Source of the DNA: an uncultured Mycoplasmatota bacterium
GTDB lineage: Bacteria; Bacillota_I; Bacilli_A; RF39; UBA660
Direction: 5' to 3'
Length of the DNA: 64,000 nt
Assembly (NCBI GenBank): GCA_948467605.1
Contig: CAOKET010000001.1
Location: 52,494-116,493, forward strand
The position numbers and the translations under genes are program-made. Shown here piece by piece: positions 37,601 to 49,389 of the stretch. The notes under the pieces were generated by a model. The model was not told the origin of the DNA. It did not search any database and saw nothing but the letters and a program-made list of their open reading frames with translations. Position 1 is the first letter of the stretch. The number at the start of each line of letters is the position of its first letter.

Positions 37601-38317
37601 AAAGTTGCAACTCCAGTATTTGATGGTGCAACTGTTGATGAAGTTAAACAATTGATGAAAGATGCTGGTGTTGATGATGATGCTAAAACTATCCTTTATG
37701 ATGGTAGAACTGGTGAACCATTCGAAAACAGAATAACAGTTGGAGTTATGTACTTCTTAAAATTACATCACATGGTTGATGATAAATTACATGCTCGTAG
37801 TACTGGACCATACTCATTAGTAACTCAACAACCACTTGGTGGTAAGGCTCAATTTGGTGGACAACGTTTTGGTGAGATGGAAGTTTGGGCATTGTATGCT
37901 TATGGTGCTGCTCATACATTACAAGAAATTTTAACTGTTAAATCAGATGATGTTGTAGGACGTGTAAAAGTATATGAAGCAATAGTAAAAGGTAAATCAA
38001 TTTCTGAGGCTGGAATACCAGAAAGTTTTAGAGTATTAATTAAAGAATTCCAAGCATTAGGATTAGATATCAAATTACTTGATAAGAATAATAATTATAT
38101 TGATTTTAAAGATTTAGAAGAAAAAGAAGAACCTTCTTTATCTATAGATGATATTGAAGTTAAATTAAGTGAAAAAGTCGATGTAGATAATAATACTTAT
38201 GAACCAAATGAATATGATGATGAGTATGAAGATGAGGATGATACTTCTTTAGATGATTTAACTGATGAGGATTTTGAAGAGTCTTCTGAATTAGATTTTG
38301 AAGGGGGCGAAGAATAA
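34700..38317 (+). CDS. rpoB: RNA polymerase beta subunit
   Basis: Catalytic core subunit that forms one side of the DNA cleft and the rifampicin pocket. It has 1205 residues. The Rif region includes [22 protein letters not shown] then [31 protein letters not shown] and [11 protein letters not shown] are also conserved. The C-terminal tail is very acidic. A GGGGTGG site precedes the ATG. The stop overlaps the rpoC start (TAATG). Confidence 0.98.
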   Translation: MTYKTKKFGDYSERLSFSKMRSLELTGLLEIQKKSYDEFVTTGIKEVFEDLFPIDSFSGSLSLDFGDYSFDVPRYTIKECKDRQTTYSAPLKVEARLFNHETGEVKEQEIFLGDMPIMTDTGTFIINGAERVITSQLVRSPSVYYSKTIDKNGRSVFTSQVIPNRGTWLEYEIDARDIMYVRIDRTRKVPVTTLLRAFGLSSNESILELFGEDEYLINTLAKDSTTNTHEALIEIYEKLRPGEPATLESSKNQLITRFFDEFRYDLAKYGRYKFNLKLNVCDRLLNSVIAEDIIVDGKTVVEKGTLITKEILENIRPVFENGYGVVEATINEELDTYNKVQIVSVYSNTVKDKIIKVIGNDSTCTIKRLTISDVYASVSYYLNLLEGVGSTDEIDHLSNRRLRQVGELLQNQFRIGISRMERVIRERMTTQDIETVTPKTLINIRPVTATIKEFFGSSQLSQFMDQTNPVAELANKRRLSALGPGGLSRDRAGMEVRDVNASHYGRICPIESPEGANIGLITNLANYAKIDEYGFIMTPYYKVIDGKITDEIDYLTAGEEFDYIISQATANVDENSKILDASVPARYRGENIMTDPMKVNYIDVSPQQIVSVTTSCIPFLDHDDATRALMGANMQRQAVPLLKAESPIVGTGIEHVAARDSGVVVLSKADGVVDYVDAKKIIVKNAKDKDIYYLGNFEESNAGSCYNQTPIVRVGDKVKAGQILADGPSTDKGELALGKNVVIAFMTFNGYNYEDAVILNERLVRDDVYTSIHIEDYEIQCRDTKLGPEEITRDVPNISEDSRKNLDANGIIKIGTEVKEGDILVGKVTPKGMVELTSEEKLLHAIFGEKTREVRDTSLRVPHGADGIVHDVKIFTRKENDELPAGVSKVIRVYIIQKRKIQVGDKMAGRHGNKGVISLILPSEDMPYLPDGTPVDIMLNPQGVPSRMNIGQILELHLGWAAKKLGLKVATPVFDGATVDEVKQLMKDAGVDDDAKTILYDGRTGEPFENRITVGVMYFLKLHHMVDDKLHARSTGPYSLVTQQPLGGKAQFGGQRFGEMEVWALYAYGAAHTLQEILTVKSDDVVGRVKVYEAIVKGKSISEAGIPESFRVLIKEFQALGLDIKLLDKNNNYIDFKDLEEKEEPSLSIDDIEVKLSEKVDVDNNTYEPNEYDDEYEDEDDTSLDDLTDEDFEESSELDFEGGEE

Positions 38318-41300
38318 TGGATGCTAGTATATATGAAGGTATAAAAATAGGTTTAGCATCTCCTGATATGATTAGGGAATGGTCACATGGAGAAGTAAAA
38401 AAGGCTGAAACTATTAACTATCGTACATTAAAACCAGAACGTGATGGATTGTTCTGTGAAAAGATATTTGGACCTACTAAGAATTATGAATGTTCTTGTG
38501 GTAAATATAAGAGATTACGTTATAAAGATGTTACATGTGATAGATGTGGAGTTGAAGTAACTGATTCTAAAGTAAGACGTGAAAGAATGGGGCATATTGA
38601 ACTTGCAACTCCTGTTTCTCACATATGGTTCTTTAAGGGTGTACCATCTCGTATGGGCTTAGTTCTTGATATGTCACCTAGGGATTTAGAGGAAGTATTA
38701 TACTTTGTATCTTATGTAGTTTTAGATCCAGGTACTGCACCACTTGAGAAGAAACAAACTTTATCTGACAAAGAGTATCGTGCATATTATGAAAAATATG
38801 GTGATGCATTTAGAGTTGGAATGGGTGCTGAGGCAATTAAGGAATTATTAAAAGAAGTAGATTTGGAGAAAGATTTAGCAGAATTAAAAACAGAATTAGA
38901 AACAGCTGTTGGTCAAAAAAGAGTACGTTTAATTAAAAGACTTGATGTTGTTGATGCTTTCTTGAAATCTGGTAATAAACCTGAATGGATGATTATGGAT
39001 GTAATTCCAGTAATTCCACCTGATCTTAGACCAATGATTCAACTTGATGGTGGTAGATTTGCTACTAGTGATTTGAACGATTTGTATCGTAGAGTTATAA
39101 ATAGAAATAATCGTTTGAAAAAATTACTTGAATTAGGCGCACCTTCAATAATAGTACAAAATGAAAAACGTATGCTTCAAGAGGCAGTTGATGCATTATT
39201 TGATAATGGTAGACGTGGAAGAAGCGTAACAGGTGCTGGAAACCGTGCGTTAAAATCTATAAGTAGTATGTTAAAAGGTAAACAAGGCCGTTTCCGTCAA
39301 AACTTACTTGGTAAACGTGTTGACTATTCTGGACGTAGTGTTATCGTAGTTGGGCCAGATTTAAAAATGTATCAATGTGGTATACCAAAAGAAATGGCTC
39401 TTGAATTATTTAAACCACATATTATAAAAGGTTTAGTTGAAAAAGATATAGCACATAATATTAAGGCTGCTAAACGTTTGATTGAAAATCAGGATGAACG
39501 TGTTTGGGATGTTGTTGAAGAAGTTATTACTGAACATCCAGTATTACTGAACAGAGCACCTACATTACATAGATTAGGTATCCAAGCATTTGAACCTAAG
39601 TTAGTAAGTGGTAAGGCTATTAGACTTCACCCTCTAGTTTGTGCAGCATTTAACGCAGACTTTGATGGTGATCAAATGGCTGTACACGTTCCATTATCAG
39701 AAGAGGCTCAAGCGGAGGCTAGACTTCTTATGTTGGGTGCTAATAACATCCTTAATCCAAAAGATGGAAAACCAATAGTTACACCTAGCCAAGATATGGT
39801 ATTAGGTAACTATTACTTAACAATAGAAAAAGCAGGACTAAAAGATGAGGCTAGAGTATTTAAAAACTCAAATGAGGCTTTGCTTGCTTATAATCGTAAA
39901 GAAATTACTTTACATACTCGTATTGTATTACCAGTAAAATCATTTAAACATAAATTATTTACTGATACTCAAAACGATAAATATTTAGTAACAACTGTTG
40001 GTAAATTAATATTTAATGAAATATTACCAGATTCATTTCCATATATAAATGAACCAACAAATGATAATATTGAAAATATAACACCTGATAAATATTTCAT
40101 TTCATATGGAGAGAATATACCAGAAGTAGTTAAATCTATGCCTTTGGTAAAAGCATTTAATAAAAATACTCTTGAATCAATAATTGCACAAATATTTAAA
40201 CGTTATAAAACTACTGAAACATCTGTAATGCTTGATAAATTAAAAGATTTAGGATTTAAGTATTCAACTGTTGCTGGTATTTCAATAGCAATAAGTGACA
40301 TATCATCAAGTAAAGAAAAGGAAAAAGTTTTAGAGGAAAGTTCTGCTTTAGTTAAACAACTTCAAAAACAATTTGACCGTGGTTTAATTACTGAAGAAGA
40401 GAGATTTAATAAAACAATTAATGTATGGAACGAGGCTAAGAACAAAATTCAAAGTGAACTTGAGGAAATTGCTAAAAATGATGTTGATAATCCAATATTT
40501 ATAATGATGAACTCAAAAGCACGTGGTAATATTTCTAACTTTACTCAATTAGCAGGTATGCGTGGATTAATGCAAAAACCTAATGGCCAGCCAGTAGAAA
40601 TTCCAGTTACATCATCATTTAGTGAAGGATTAAGTGTATCTGAGTTCTTCGTTTCAACACATGGTGCTCGTAAAGGTAGTGCAGATACAGCATTAAAAAC
40701 AGCAGATTCTGGATACTTAACACGTCGTTTAGTTGATGTTGCTCAAGATGTAATTGTTAAAGAAGAAGATTGTGGTACAATGCAAGGTGTTCTTGTTCAT
40801 GAATTCTTTGATGAGAAAGCTGGTACAGTTATTGAATCATTATATGATAGAATTTTAGGACGTTATACTAGTAAACCAGTTGTACACCCTGAAACAAAAG
40901 AAATAATAGTTGATAAAGATGTATTAATCAATGAAAATATGGCTGAGAAAATTGTTAAGGCTGGTATTAAAGAAGTTGAAATTAGGAATATTTTAACTTG
41001 TAAAACTAAGCATGGTGTATGTTCAAAATGTTATGGACGTAACCTAGCAACAGGTAACTTAGTTGAAACTGGAGAAGCAGTAGGTATAATGGCAGCACAA
41101 TCAATTGGTGAACCTGGTACACAGTTAACAATGCGTACATTCCATACTGGTGGTGTTGCTGGAGACGATATAACTCAAGGTTTACCAAGAGTTCAAGAAT
41201 TATTTGAATCACGTAACCCTAAAGGTAAAGCAACAATTGCTGAAATTAGTGGTAAAGTTACAAAGATTGATGAAACAAATGGTAAATTTAAAATCGATAT

Positions 41301-41943
41301 TACAAATGATATAGAAGTTAAAGAACATGTTACTAACTATAGCGCAAAATTGCGTGTTGCTGTTGGAGATGAAGTACAAGCAGGTGATCAATTAACTGAA
41401 GGAGCAATAAGTCCTAAAGAGTTACTTGCTGTTACAGATCCAATTACAGTACAAGAATATATATTAAAAGAAGTTCAACGTGTATATTGTTCACAAGGTG
41501 TTGGTATAAGTGATAAACATATTGAAGTTATTGCAAGAAGAATGATTGGTAAAATTAGAATTGTTGATTCTGGTGATACTACATTCTTACCTGGTACTTT
41601 AGTTTCAGTTGCTGCTTATACTGAAGGAAATAAAGATGTAATTTTAACTGGAAAACGTCCTGCTACAGGAAGACCAGTAATCTTAGGTATTACGAAAGCT
41701 TCCCTTGAAACTGATTCATTCTTATCAGCCGCATCATTCCAAGAGACAACTAGAATATTAACAGATGCTGCTATTAAAGGTAAGGTTGATCACTTAGAAG
41801 GATTAAAAGAAAATGTACTTCTTGGTAAGTTAATACCAGCAGGTACAGGTGCTAGACAATATAAAGATATAGATTTTGAACTTAAAATGGGACTTTTAGA
41901 TGAAGAACCAATAGAAGCATTAGAAGATGAACTTATGGATTAA
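38317..41943 (+). CDS. rpoC: RNA polymerase beta' subunit
   Basis: Catalytic subunit with the Mg-binding motif NADFDGDQM. It has 1208 residues. Zinc site 1 is near the N terminus ([20 protein letters not shown]) and zinc site 2 is later ([13 protein letters not shown]). [16 protein letters not shown] and [11 protein letters not shown] (trigger-loop region) are conserved. Translation is coupled to rpoB. A terminator hairpin is built from its last codons. Confidence 0.98.
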   Translation: MDASIYEGIKIGLASPDMIREWSHGEVKKAETINYRTLKPERDGLFCEKIFGPTKNYECSCGKYKRLRYKDVTCDRCGVEVTDSKVRRERMGHIELATPVSHIWFFKGVPSRMGLVLDMSPRDLEEVLYFVSYVVLDPGTAPLEKKQTLSDKEYRAYYEKYGDAFRVGMGAEAIKELLKEVDLEKDLAELKTELETAVGQKRVRLIKRLDVVDAFLKSGNKPEWMIMDVIPVIPPDLRPMIQLDGGRFATSDLNDLYRRVINRNNRLKKLLELGAPSIIVQNEKRMLQEAVDALFDNGRRGRSVTGAGNRALKSISSMLKGKQGRFRQNLLGKRVDYSGRSVIVVGPDLKMYQCGIPKEMALELFKPHIIKGLVEKDIAHNIKAAKRLIENQDERVWDVVEEVITEHPVLLNRAPTLHRLGIQAFEPKLVSGKAIRLHPLVCAAFNADFDGDQMAVHVPLSEEAQAEARLLMLGANNILNPKDGKPIVTPSQDMVLGNYYLTIEKAGLKDEARVFKNSNEALLAYNRKEITLHTRIVLPVKSFKHKLFTDTQNDKYLVTTVGKLIFNEILPDSFPYINEPTNDNIENITPDKYFISYGENIPEVVKSMPLVKAFNKNTLESIIAQIFKRYKTTETSVMLDKLKDLGFKYSTVAGISIAISDISSSKEKEKVLEESSALVKQLQKQFDRGLITEEERFNKTINVWNEAKNKIQSELEEIAKNDVDNPIFIMMNSKARGNISNFTQLAGMRGLMQKPNGQPVEIPVTSSFSEGLSVSEFFVSTHGARKGSADTALKTADSGYLTRRLVDVAQDVIVKEEDCGTMQGVLVHEFFDEKAGTVIESLYDRILGRYTSKPVVHPETKEIIVDKDVLINENMAEKIVKAGIKEVEIRNILTCKTKHGVCSKCYGRNLATGNLVETGEAVGIMAAQSIGEPGTQLTMRTFHTGGVAGDDITQGLPRVQELFESRNPKGKATIAEISGKVTKIDETNGKFKIDITNDIEVKEHVTNYSAKLRVAVGDEVQAGDQLTEGAISPKELLAVTDPITVQEYILKEVQRVYCSQGVGISDKHIEVIARRMIGKIRIVDSGDTTFLPGTLVSVAAYTEGNKDVILTGKRPATGRPVILGITKASLETDSFLSAASFQETTRILTDAAIKGKVDHLEGLKENVLLGKLIPAGTGARQYKDIDFELKMGLLDEEPIEALEDELMD

Positions 41944-41957
41944 GTTCTTCTTTTTTT
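41923..41957 (+). terminator. rpoC terminator, overlapping the coding end
   Basis: GAACTT (41929-41934) pairs with AAGTTC (41942-41947), extended by GAAG/CTTC around one mismatch, then a seven-T run. Confidence 0.75.
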
Positions 41958-42007
41958 GATATTCATATTGCTTATGGTATAATATAGATATAAAGGGAAG
42001 TGAACTT

Positions 42008-42688
42008 ATGAAAATTATAGATATTATTAGTAATAATGAAAATTATTTAGAGGATTTTATTACAAGAAGTACTTATCATTCTAATGCTATCGAGGGTAGT
42101 ACACTTACCTTTGCTGAGACGTATGCTATATTATTTAATGATAATAGTTTTAAAATTAATAATAAGGAACCTAGAGAAATATATGAGGCAATAAACCATA
42201 AAAAAGCCATGAATCTTCTTTTAAAAAAGTTAAATGATAGTAATTTAGATTTGACAAAGCAATTTATAAAGGAAATTAATGAAACGATTAATCAAGATAT
42301 TAAAGATATTGTGGGTTATCGTAAGATATCCATCTTTATAAAGGGAAGTGAACATATTCCACCAACTCCAGAGCAACTTAATAGTTTAATGATGTACCTT
42401 ATTCATAACTATAACAATGATAAAGAAAAGGATATTTTTGAAAAAATAGCAAATTATCATATAGAATTTGAAAGTATTCATCCATTTGAAGATGGTAATG
42501 GAAGAACTGGTAGGTTGCTTATTAATTTTGAATTATTAAAGAACGATATACCCCCTGTTGTTATTCCAAAAGAAGAAAGAGTTAAATATTTTGAATTTTT
42601 ACGAAATAAAGATGTTTTGGGTTTATCTGATTGGTTAAGAGAGTTATCTGAAGAAGAATGGAAAAGATTGAATGATATCACTAGATAA
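42008..42688 (+). CDS. Fic family protein, short form
   Basis: A 226-residue Fic domain protein without an extra DNA-binding domain. The inhibitory helix is S25-N-A-I-E29-G30, and the Fic motif is HPFEDGNGRTGR (158-169), fully conserved. The promoter is TGGTATAAT (41975-41983). It overlaps the GNAT gene by 17 bp and so is cotranslated with it. It probably transfers AMP to a target protein; the target is unknown. It is distantly similar to the Fic protein at 23.3 kb, with the same family of inhibition. Confidence 0.9.
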   Translation: MKIIDIISNNENYLEDFITRSTYHSNAIEGSTLTFAETYAILFNDNSFKINNKEPREIYEAINHKKAMNLLLKKLNDSNLDLTKQFIKEINETINQDIKDIVGYRKISIFIKGSEHIPPTPEQLNSLMMYLIHNYNNDKEKDIFEKIANYHIEFESIHPFEDGNGRTGRLLINFELLKNDIPPVVIPKEERVKYFEFLRNKDVLGLSDWLRELSEEEWKRLNDITR

Positions 42689-43244
42689 ACTTGATACAAT
42701 AAAAATAACTGTAAATAAAGATATGACTTTTAATGAAATTTATGGGTATTTATATCCTGTTAGACAATATATAAATGAAAAATTTACTGATAATATGTAT
42801 GATGATTGGAATGAGTTAGAACATTCTGTAAAATGGATAAAAGAATCTTTAAAATCAATAAATGAAAATAGTGGTGATATATTAAATATTTATTGTCTTT
42901 ATGATAAAGGAAATATAATTGGTGTTGTATTTATATTATCTGGCAGTGATAATATATTTAAGTTTATTAGTGAAAATAATATTGATTCTAATAATCAAAA
43001 GATAGCGCAGTTAAGTTGTTTTCATATATTAAAGGATTATAGGGGAATAGGAAGATCATTTCTTAAAGATGTAATATTAAAGGATTTAAAGAAATGTGGA
43101 TTAAAAGAAGTCTATGTAAAATCTAGTCATAATAAAGCGCTTAATTTATATGATAAACTTGGAACTGTAGTGGGAAATTATATATCTATAAGTGATCATC
43201 AATTATATCAAAGATATGGTTATATTTATAAAATAGACTTGTAA
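42672..43244 (+). CDS. GNAT family N-acetyltransferase
   Basis: A 190-residue acetyltransferase. The acetyl-CoA loop is DYRGIGRSF in the motif A region (LSCFHILKDYRGIGRSFLKD), followed by HNKALNLYDKLGTVV (motif B). The N-terminal 90 residues are less clear and helical. It overlaps fic by 17 bp. The substrate cannot be told. Confidence 0.82.
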   Translation: MISLDKLDTIKITVNKDMTFNEIYGYLYPVRQYINEKFTDNMYDDWNELEHSVKWIKESLKSINENSGDILNIYCLYDKGNIIGVVFILSGSDNIFKFISENNIDSNNQKIAQLSCFHILKDYRGIGRSFLKDVILKDLKKCGLKEVYVKSSHNKALNLYDKLGTVVGNYISISDHQLYQRYGYIYKIDL

Positions 43245-43267
43245 TTCATATTATATACTGGTGATAT

Positions 43268-43816
43268 ATGAAAACAATAGGTTTTTTGGGTAAGGATATA
43301 GATGAATCTTATGTATTTAATAAGAAGTATTTGAGAGTTTTTTCTAATATAAATTGTATAGGATTATTTCCTGGTTCAGATTATAGTAAATGTGATGGTT
43401 TTATTATACAGGGTGGTAAGAACATAGAGGATTGGTTTTATGATGTAATTGAATATGCAATAAAGGATAATAAACCAATACTTGGTATTTGTCTTGGTTG
43501 TCAGGTTTTAGGTACATATAGAAATGGTTTTTTAAAGAAAATAGATAATCACATGGATATAAATCATTTAATATATATAAATAAGTCAAGTTTTTTATAT
43601 GACTTATATGGTGATAATGTTTTAGTTAATAGTAAGCATGAAGAGGCAATTGACGAATTATCTAGTGATTTTGATGTTATTGCTACTTCAGAGGATGGAA
43701 TAATAGAGGCAATTAGATATAAAGATTTAAATAATTTTATTGTTGGCATTCAGTGGCATCCTGAAGAACTTGATTATATGGATGATATTTTTGACAAGTT
43801 TGTGTCAGAATTGTAA
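43268..43816 (+). CDS. Class I glutamine amidotransferase-like protein (peptidase C26 type)
   Basis: A 182-residue protein of the gamma-glutamyl-hydrolase/PuuD kind. The nucleophile elbow GICLGCQ holds Cys75. The His-Glu pair is in QWHPEE (H164, E166), so the triad is complete. It is shorter than typical PuuD (about 230-250). It follows the GNAT gene by 23 bp on the same strand. The likely substrate is a gamma-glutamyl amide. With the fic and GNAT genes it forms a small unit of unknown purpose. Confidence 0.8.
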   Translation: MKTIGFLGKDIDESYVFNKKYLRVFSNINCIGLFPGSDYSKCDGFIIQGGKNIEDWFYDVIEYAIKDNKPILGICLGCQVLGTYRNGFLKKIDNHMDINHLIYINKSSFLYDLYGDNVLVNSKHEEAIDELSSDFDVIATSEDGIIEAIRYKDLNNFIVGIQWHPEELDYMDDIFDKFVSEL

Positions 43817-43869
43817 TATTTATTTGCCTTTTTTTTTTCAAAATGTTAAACTTAAATTAGGGTGATTTT

Positions 43870-44301
43870 ATGAATCAAAGAGGATGGAGTTTATCTTCAT
43901 ATATTGGATATGCAGTAGTTTTACTTATATTTGTACTTATAATAGCATTTAATGTAATTAAATTAAATAGTGCATCAAGTGGAAATAATGGTGGTAATAG
44001 TGGTACTACTATGAATGGTGAAAATAAGGTTTCAAGTTATTCTGAAGCAGAGAGTGCAGTTGTTGATTCTCTTAAAGGTTATAGAGCGGATAAATATAAA
44101 AAGAAAGATATAGATGGCACATTGATTGTTACTGTAAGTGAACTTATATCTGGTGGATATTTGAAAACAATTGTATTAGATAGTTCAAATTGTAGTGGAT
44201 ATGGTGTGATTTCTAAGGATGGTTCTAGTTATGAATATGAATCATATGTTAAATGTGGGAATTATACAACACCAGGTTACACTTCTAGTTTAGATAAATA
44301 A
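43870..44301 (+). CDS. Pilin-like membrane-anchored protein, non-canonical leader
   Basis: A 143-residue protein. The N terminus MNQRGWSLSSYIGYAVVLLI resembles a prepilin leader (basic, then G followed by an aromatic and a hydrophobic spine) but lacks the Glu at +5. A Gly/Asn/Ser-rich linker (about 35-58) follows, then a globular domain with LISGGYLKTIVLDSSNCSG and YVKCGNYTTPGY; the two Cys may form a disulfide. This head is like those of pseudopilins in this group. It ends in a terminator. It could be a simple type II membrane protein instead. Confidence 0.6.
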   Translation: MNQRGWSLSSYIGYAVVLLIFVLIIAFNVIKLNSASSGNNGGNSGTTMNGENKVSSYSEAESAVVDSLKGYRADKYKKKDIDGTLIVTVSELISGGYLKTIVLDSSNCSGYGVISKDGSSYEYESYVKCGNYTTPGYTSSLDK

Positions 44302-44328
44302 CAATTATTAGTTATTTATTTTTTTTTT
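44296..44328 (+). terminator. Terminator of the pilin-like gene
   Basis: AAATAAC (44296-44302) and GTTATTT (44311-44317) form a perfect stem including the stop codon, followed by about ten T. Confidence 0.85.
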
Positions 44329-44378
44329 ATATGCATATAATATTTTGATTTATAATTAATTATATAGGGAGATTATTT

Positions 44379-44873
44379 ATGTTAAATAATATATATGAAT
44401 GCAATTTATATTCTATAACGTCTGATATAAGGGTAAACCATGATTGGTCAAAGGCGAAAAATATATTAAGAGCAAATAAAACAGATGTAATGAAAATAAT
44501 GGTTTCACCAACTTTTAGAAGGAATTTTTATAGAGAAGTTATTACAGGAATATCAATACCAGTGTATAGGGTTCATAAATTGCAAAGTTTGTGTAGCGTC
44601 TATTACTCAATACCATCACCATTCTTACCATATTATATAATGATAATAGAAAATGGTTTGTTATTTCAATATTATAATAATTTAGAAATAGCGTCTATTG
44701 AAAACTTAAAAGAATATCTAGAAAGATATTCATCTAATTCAGATGCTTTAAAAAAAGAACTTAATGAGATATTTCAAAAAGCAGAAGAATATTATGAACA
44801 AGCATATAAAAAATGTGAGTATAGTGATGAATATAAAGTAAAATCTTTACTTAAAAATATGAGAAGAAGGTAA
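44379..44873 (+). CDS. Hypothetical protein
   Basis: A 164-residue protein I do not recognise. MLNNIYECNLYSITSDIRVN starts a mixed alpha/beta part with a hydrophobic segment (YYSIPSPFLPYYIMIIENG), and the C terminus is a charged coiled helix (about 115-164). An AGGGAGAT site precedes the ATG. It is isolated between two terminated or promoted units. Confidence 0.55.
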   Translation: MLNNIYECNLYSITSDIRVNHDWSKAKNILRANKTDVMKIMVSPTFRRNFYREVITGISIPVYRVHKLQSLCSVYYSIPSPFLPYYIMIIENGLLFQYYNNLEIASIENLKEYLERYSSNSDALKKELNEIFQKAEEYYEQAYKKCEYSDEYKVKSLLKNMRRR

Positions 44874-44902
44874 TTTTATTATTTTTATACATATAATATT
44901 TA

Positions 44903-44931
44903 TTGACAAATAGATTATCTAGTGTTATATT
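44903..44931 (+). promoter_or_regulatory. Promoter of the str operon
   Basis: TTGACA (44903-44908), a 17-base spacer and TATATT (44926-44931), with TG one base before the -10 box. Confidence 0.75.
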
Positions 44932-45030
44932 ATAGAAGTTGATAAACATGAGTTTTAGTGTATTCTAAAACTTATATTTATAGAAGCATTGACACACCTG
45001 GTTGTGTGCAAAGAAAGGATGGTATAATAT
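44932..45030 (+). promoter_or_regulatory. Structured leader of rpsL
   Basis: Two hairpins lie between the promoter and the start codon: AGTTTTAG / CTAAAACT (44951-44972, 8 bp perfect, 6-base loop) and CACAC / GTGTG (44993-45008). Neither has a T-run, so they are not terminators. They could serve ribosomal-protein feedback. Confidence 0.45.
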
Positions 45031-45450
45031 ATGTCTACAATTAACCAACTTGTTAGAAGTGGTAGAGGTCAAAAATACCGTAAAGGTAAAGCCCCAGCAC
45101 TTAATAGTGGGTTTGATAGTTTAAAGAGAAAACAAACTAATCAAAATTCACCTCAAAAACGTGGAGTTTGTACTCGTGTTGGAACAATGACTCCAAAAAA
45201 ACCAAACTCAGCACTTCGTAAATATGCTCGTGTACGTTTGAGTAATGGTATGGAAGTAACATGTTATATTCCAGGAATTGGTCATAACTTACAAGAACAT
45301 AGTGTTGTATTAATTCGTGGTGGCCGTGTTAAGGACTTAATCGGTGTACGTTATCACATAATACGTGGAACACTTGATACAGCAGGTGTACAAAATCGTA
45401 TGCAAGGACGTTCTAAATATGGCGCTAAAAAACCAAAAGCAAAAAAATAA
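45031..45450 (+). CDS. rpsL: 30S ribosomal protein S12
   Basis: Decoding-centre protein. It has 139 residues with [35 protein letters not shown] and the loop [13 protein letters not shown] segment [17 protein letters not shown]43-type residues (TPKKPN) are wild type, so no streptomycin-resistance change is evident. It is the first gene of the str operon. Confidence 0.97.
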   Translation: MSTINQLVRSGRGQKYRKGKAPALNSGFDSLKRKQTNQNSPQKRGVCTRVGTMTPKKPNSALRKYARVRLSNGMEVTCYIPGIGHNLQEHSVVLIRGGRVKDLIGVRYHIIRGTLDTAGVQNRMQGRSKYGAKKPKAKK

Positions 45451-45456
45451 TAATAG

Positions 45457-45939
<483 letters not shown>

Positions 45940-45947
45940 GAGGAAAT

Positions 45948-48023
45948 ATGGCGCGTACAATTTCGTTAGATAAGACACGTAACTTTGGTATCATGGCTCA
46001 TATAGATGCCGGAAAAACAACTACTACAGAACGTGTTTTATATCACACAGGTAAAATCCATAAAATAGGAGAAACACATGATGGTGAATCTCAAATGGAT
46101 TGGATGGCACAAGAACAAGAACGTGGTATTACTATTACATCGGCAGCAACAACAGCATTCTGGAAAGATCACAGATTTAATATAATCGATACTCCAGGAC
46201 ACGTTGATTTTACAATTGAAGTTTCAAGAAGTTTAAGAGTACTTGATGGTGCAGTTGCATTATTAGATGCTCAGGCTGGTGTTGAACCTCAAACTGAAAC
46301 TGTTTGGAGACAAGCAAGTGAGTTTAAAGTACCAAGAATTATTTTTGCAAATAAAATGGATAAGATGGGTGCTGATTTCAACTATACTTTAAAAACAATT
46401 AAAGATAGATTAGGAGTTAAATATGCACCAATTGAATGGCCAATAGGAGCAGAAAGTGAATTTAATGGAGTAGTAGATTTAATAACTAGAAAGGCATATC
46501 ATTACGACGGTGGTCAAGATGAAAATGCTACTGAGATAGAGATTCCAGAAGATTTAAAACAAATAGTTGAAGAAAAAAGAGCAGAATTAGTTGAAATGGT
46601 AGTTGAATTTGATGATTCTATCATGGAAAAATATTTAGAGGGTAATGAAATATCAGTAGAAGAAATAAAACAATGTATTCGTAAAGGAACACTTGCTGCA
46701 GAATTTTTCCCAGTTATGTGTGGTACTGCTTTAGGAAATAAAGGTATTAAATTATTACTTGATGCAGTTATTGATTATTTACCAGCGCCTACTGATGTAG
46801 AATCTATTAAGGGAACTACATTAGATGGTGAAGAAGAGGCACGTCATCCTTCAGATAATGAGCCATTTAGTGCATTAGCATTTAAGGTAATGACAGATCC
46901 ATTTGTTGGACGTTTAACATTCTTTAGAGTTTATTCTGGTCATTTATCAAGTGGTTCTTATGTACTTAATTCAACTAAGGATGAAAAAGAACGTGTAGGT
47001 CGTATTCTTCAAATGCATGCAAATACTCGTACTGAAATTACAGATGTTTATACAGGTGATATAGCAGCAGCAGTTGGTCTTAAGAATACAACAACAGGAG
47101 ATACTTTATGTGATGAAAAGAAGGCAATTATTCTTGAATCTATGATATTCCCAGAACCAGTTATAAATATGGCTGTTGAACCAAAAACAAAAGCAGATCA
47201 AGAAAAAATGGGTATTGCATTATCAAAACTTGCTGAAGAAGATCCAACATTTAGAACGCATACTGATCAAGAAACTGGTCAAACAGTTATCGAAGGTATG
47301 GGAGAACTTCACCTAGATGTTATCGTTGATCGTATGAGACGTGAATTTGGTGTTGAGGCTACTGTTGGTAAACCACAAGTTGCTTATCGTGAAACAATTA
47401 CTCAAATGGGAGAATGTGAAGGTAAGTATATTAAACAATCTGGTGGTCGTGGACAATATGGACACGTTTGGATTAAATTTGAACCAAATCCAGATAAAGG
47501 ATATGAATTTGTAGATGCCGTTGTAGGTGGTGTTGTTCCTCGTGAATATATTCCAGTTACAGATAAGGGATTACAAGAAGCACTTACTACTGGTATAGTT
47601 GCAGGATATCCTATGATAGATGTTAAGGCTACATTGTTTGATGGTTCTTACCATGATGTAGACTCATCAGAAATGGCATTTAAGATTGCTGCTAGTATGG
47701 CACTTAAAGAAGCAAAAAACAAATGTAAACCTGTGTTACTTGAACCAATAATGAAGGTTGAAGTAGTCGCACCTGATGAATATACTGGTGGTGTAATGGG
47801 TGATATTACATCAAGACGTGGTAAACCATTAGGACAAGAATCAAGAGGAAATGCTATTTGCTTTATAGCAATGGTACCACTTTCTGAAATGTTTGGTTAT
47901 GCGACAAGTTTACGTTCAAATACTCAAGGTAGAGGAACATTTACTATGGTATTTGATCACTATGAAGAAGTTCCACGTAACATCGCTGAGGAAATTATTA
48001 AGAAAAATGGTGGACAAAACTAA
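45948..48023 (+). CDS. fusA: Elongation factor G
   Basis: GTPase that drives translocation. It has 691 residues: G1 [11 protein letters not shown]2 to G3 [10 protein letters not shown]4 NKMDKMGAD, and domains II-V through [19 protein letters not shown]. The start at 45948 follows AGGAGG; the upstream in-frame TTG at 45933 is inside the rpsG end. Confidence 0.97.
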   Translation: MARTISLDKTRNFGIMAHIDAGKTTTTERVLYHTGKIHKIGETHDGESQMDWMAQEQERGITITSAATTAFWKDHRFNIIDTPGHVDFTIEVSRSLRVLDGAVALLDAQAGVEPQTETVWRQASEFKVPRIIFANKMDKMGADFNYTLKTIKDRLGVKYAPIEWPIGAESEFNGVVDLITRKAYHYDGGQDENATEIEIPEDLKQIVEEKRAELVEMVVEFDDSIMEKYLEGNEISVEEIKQCIRKGTLAAEFFPVMCGTALGNKGIKLLLDAVIDYLPAPTDVESIKGTTLDGEEEARHPSDNEPFSALAFKVMTDPFVGRLTFFRVYSGHLSSGSYVLNSTKDEKERVGRILQMHANTRTEITDVYTGDIAAAVGLKNTTTGDTLCDEKKAIILESMIFPEPVINMAVEPKTKADQEKMGIALSKLAEEDPTFRTHTDQETGQTVIEGMGELHLDVIVDRMRREFGVEATVGKPQVAYRETITQMGECEGKYIKQSGGRGQYGHVWIKFEPNPDKGYEFVDAVVGGVVPREYIPVTDKGLQEALTTGIVAGYPMIDVKATLFDGSYHDVDSSEMAFKIAASMALKEAKNKCKPVLLEPIMKVEVVAPDEYTGGVMGDITSRRGKPLGQESRGNAICFIAMVPLSEMFGYATSLRSNTQGRGTFTMVFDHYEEVPRNIAEEIIKKNGGQN

Positions 48024-48027
48024 TTAA

Positions 48028-48052
48028 AGTACTTGCAAAATTGCCAAGTATT
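48028..48052. repeat. Hairpin between fusA and tuf
   Basis: AGTACTTG and CAAGTATT (one wobble pair) with a nine-base loop and no T-run. It may be an mRNA processing or stabilising structure that separates tuf expression from fusA. Confidence 0.45.
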
Positions 48053-48095
48053 AGATAAAATAGATATGTATTAAATTAAAGGAGGAAATTAAAAA

Positions 48096-49280
48096 ATGGC
48101 AAAAGGAAAATTTAATCGTTCTAAACCACATGTTAATATTGGTACAATTGGTCACGTTGACCATGGTAAAACAACATTAACAGCTGCTATTACTAAAGTT
48201 AGACATGACAAAGGTATGGCAGACTTCTCTGATTACTCTGCTATAGATAAAGCACCAGAGGAAAGAGAAAGAGGTATTACAATCAATACTTCTCACGTAG
48301 AATACGAAACAGAAAGTCGTCACTATGCACATGTTGACTGTCCAGGACATGCTGATTATGTTAAAAACATGATTACAGGTGCTGCTCAAATGGATGGAGC
48401 AATCTTAGTTATTGCTGCAACAGATGGTCCAATGGCTCAAACTCGTGAACATATATTATTGTCACGTCAAGTTGGAGTACCAAAAATGGTAGTATTCATG
48501 AATAAATGTGATATGGTTGATGATCCAGAATTACTAGATTTAGTAGAAATGGAAATTCGTGAATTATTAAATGAATATGATTTTGATGGAGATAATACTC
48601 CAATCATTCGTGGTTCTGCTCTTAAGGCTCTTGAAGGAGATGCTAAGTATGTTGCTGCAATTGATGAATTAATGGATGCAGTTGATACATGGATTGAAAC
48701 TCCTACTAGAGACACAGATAAACCATTCTTAATGTCTATTGAAGATGTATTTACTATTACAGGACGTGGTACAGTTGTTACTGGTCGTGTTGAAAGAGGA
48801 CAATTAAAACTTAACGATGAAGTTGAAATCGTAGGTATTAAAGAAACTAAGAAAACAGTTGCAACTGGTATTGAAATGTTTAGAAAACAACTTGATTATG
48901 CTGAAGCAGGAGACAATGCTGGTGTATTATTACGTGGTATTTCTCGTGAAGAAGTTGAACGTGGTCAAGTACTTGCTAAACCTGGAACAGTTACTCCACA
49001 TGTTAAGTTTAAGGCTGAAGTATATGTATTAAGTAAAGAAGAGGGAGGACGTCATACACCATTCTTCTCAAATTACCGTCCACAATTCTACTTCAGAACA
49101 ACAGATATTACTGGTGTTATCGAATTACCACAAGGTGTTGAAATGGTTATGCCAGGTGATAATATATCTATGACAGTTGAATTAATTGCTCCTATCGCTC
49201 TTGAAAACGGAACTAAATTCTCAATTCGTGAGGGTGGTAGAACAGTTGGTGCTGGTGTAGTTTCAGAAATTATTCAATAA
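48096..49280 (+). CDS. tuf: Elongation factor Tu
   Basis: Delivers aminoacyl-tRNA to the ribosome. It has 394 residues: G1 [32 protein letters not shown] and the domain III start [21 protein letters not shown] precedes the ATG. It is the last gene of the str operon, closed by a terminator. Confidence 0.98.
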   Translation: MAKGKFNRSKPHVNIGTIGHVDHGKTTLTAAITKVRHDKGMADFSDYSAIDKAPEERERGITINTSHVEYETESRHYAHVDCPGHADYVKNMITGAAQMDGAILVIAATDGPMAQTREHILLSRQVGVPKMVVFMNKCDMVDDPELLDLVEMEIRELLNEYDFDGDNTPIIRGSALKALEGDAKYVAAIDELMDAVDTWIETPTRDTDKPFLMSIEDVFTITGRGTVVTGRVERGQLKLNDEVEIVGIKETKKTVATGIEMFRKQLDYAEAGDNAGVLLRGISREEVERGQVLAKPGTVTPHVKFKAEVYVLSKEEGGRHTPFFSNYRPQFYFRTTDITGVIELPQGVEMVMPGDNISMTVELIAPIALENGTKFSIREGGRTVGAGVVSEIIQ

Positions 49281-49282
49281 TT

Positions 49283-49307
49283 AAAGGCTCAAATTTGAGC
49301 TTTTTTT
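49283..49307 (+). terminator. Terminator of the str operon
   Basis: AAGGCTCAAA followed directly by TTTGAGCTTT (one bulge) and a T-run. Confidence 0.85.
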
Positions 49308-49389
49308 ATTTACATTTATTTTGTCTAATTTTTACAATATTTTATATAAAAATAATTAATTAGTGTATAATACAATTAGGTGATAATAT

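Noticed and set aside
45018..45030. TGGTATAAT just before rpsL as a second promoter
   Set aside because: It would start transcription at or after the start codon and lies in the ribosome binding region; probably chance.
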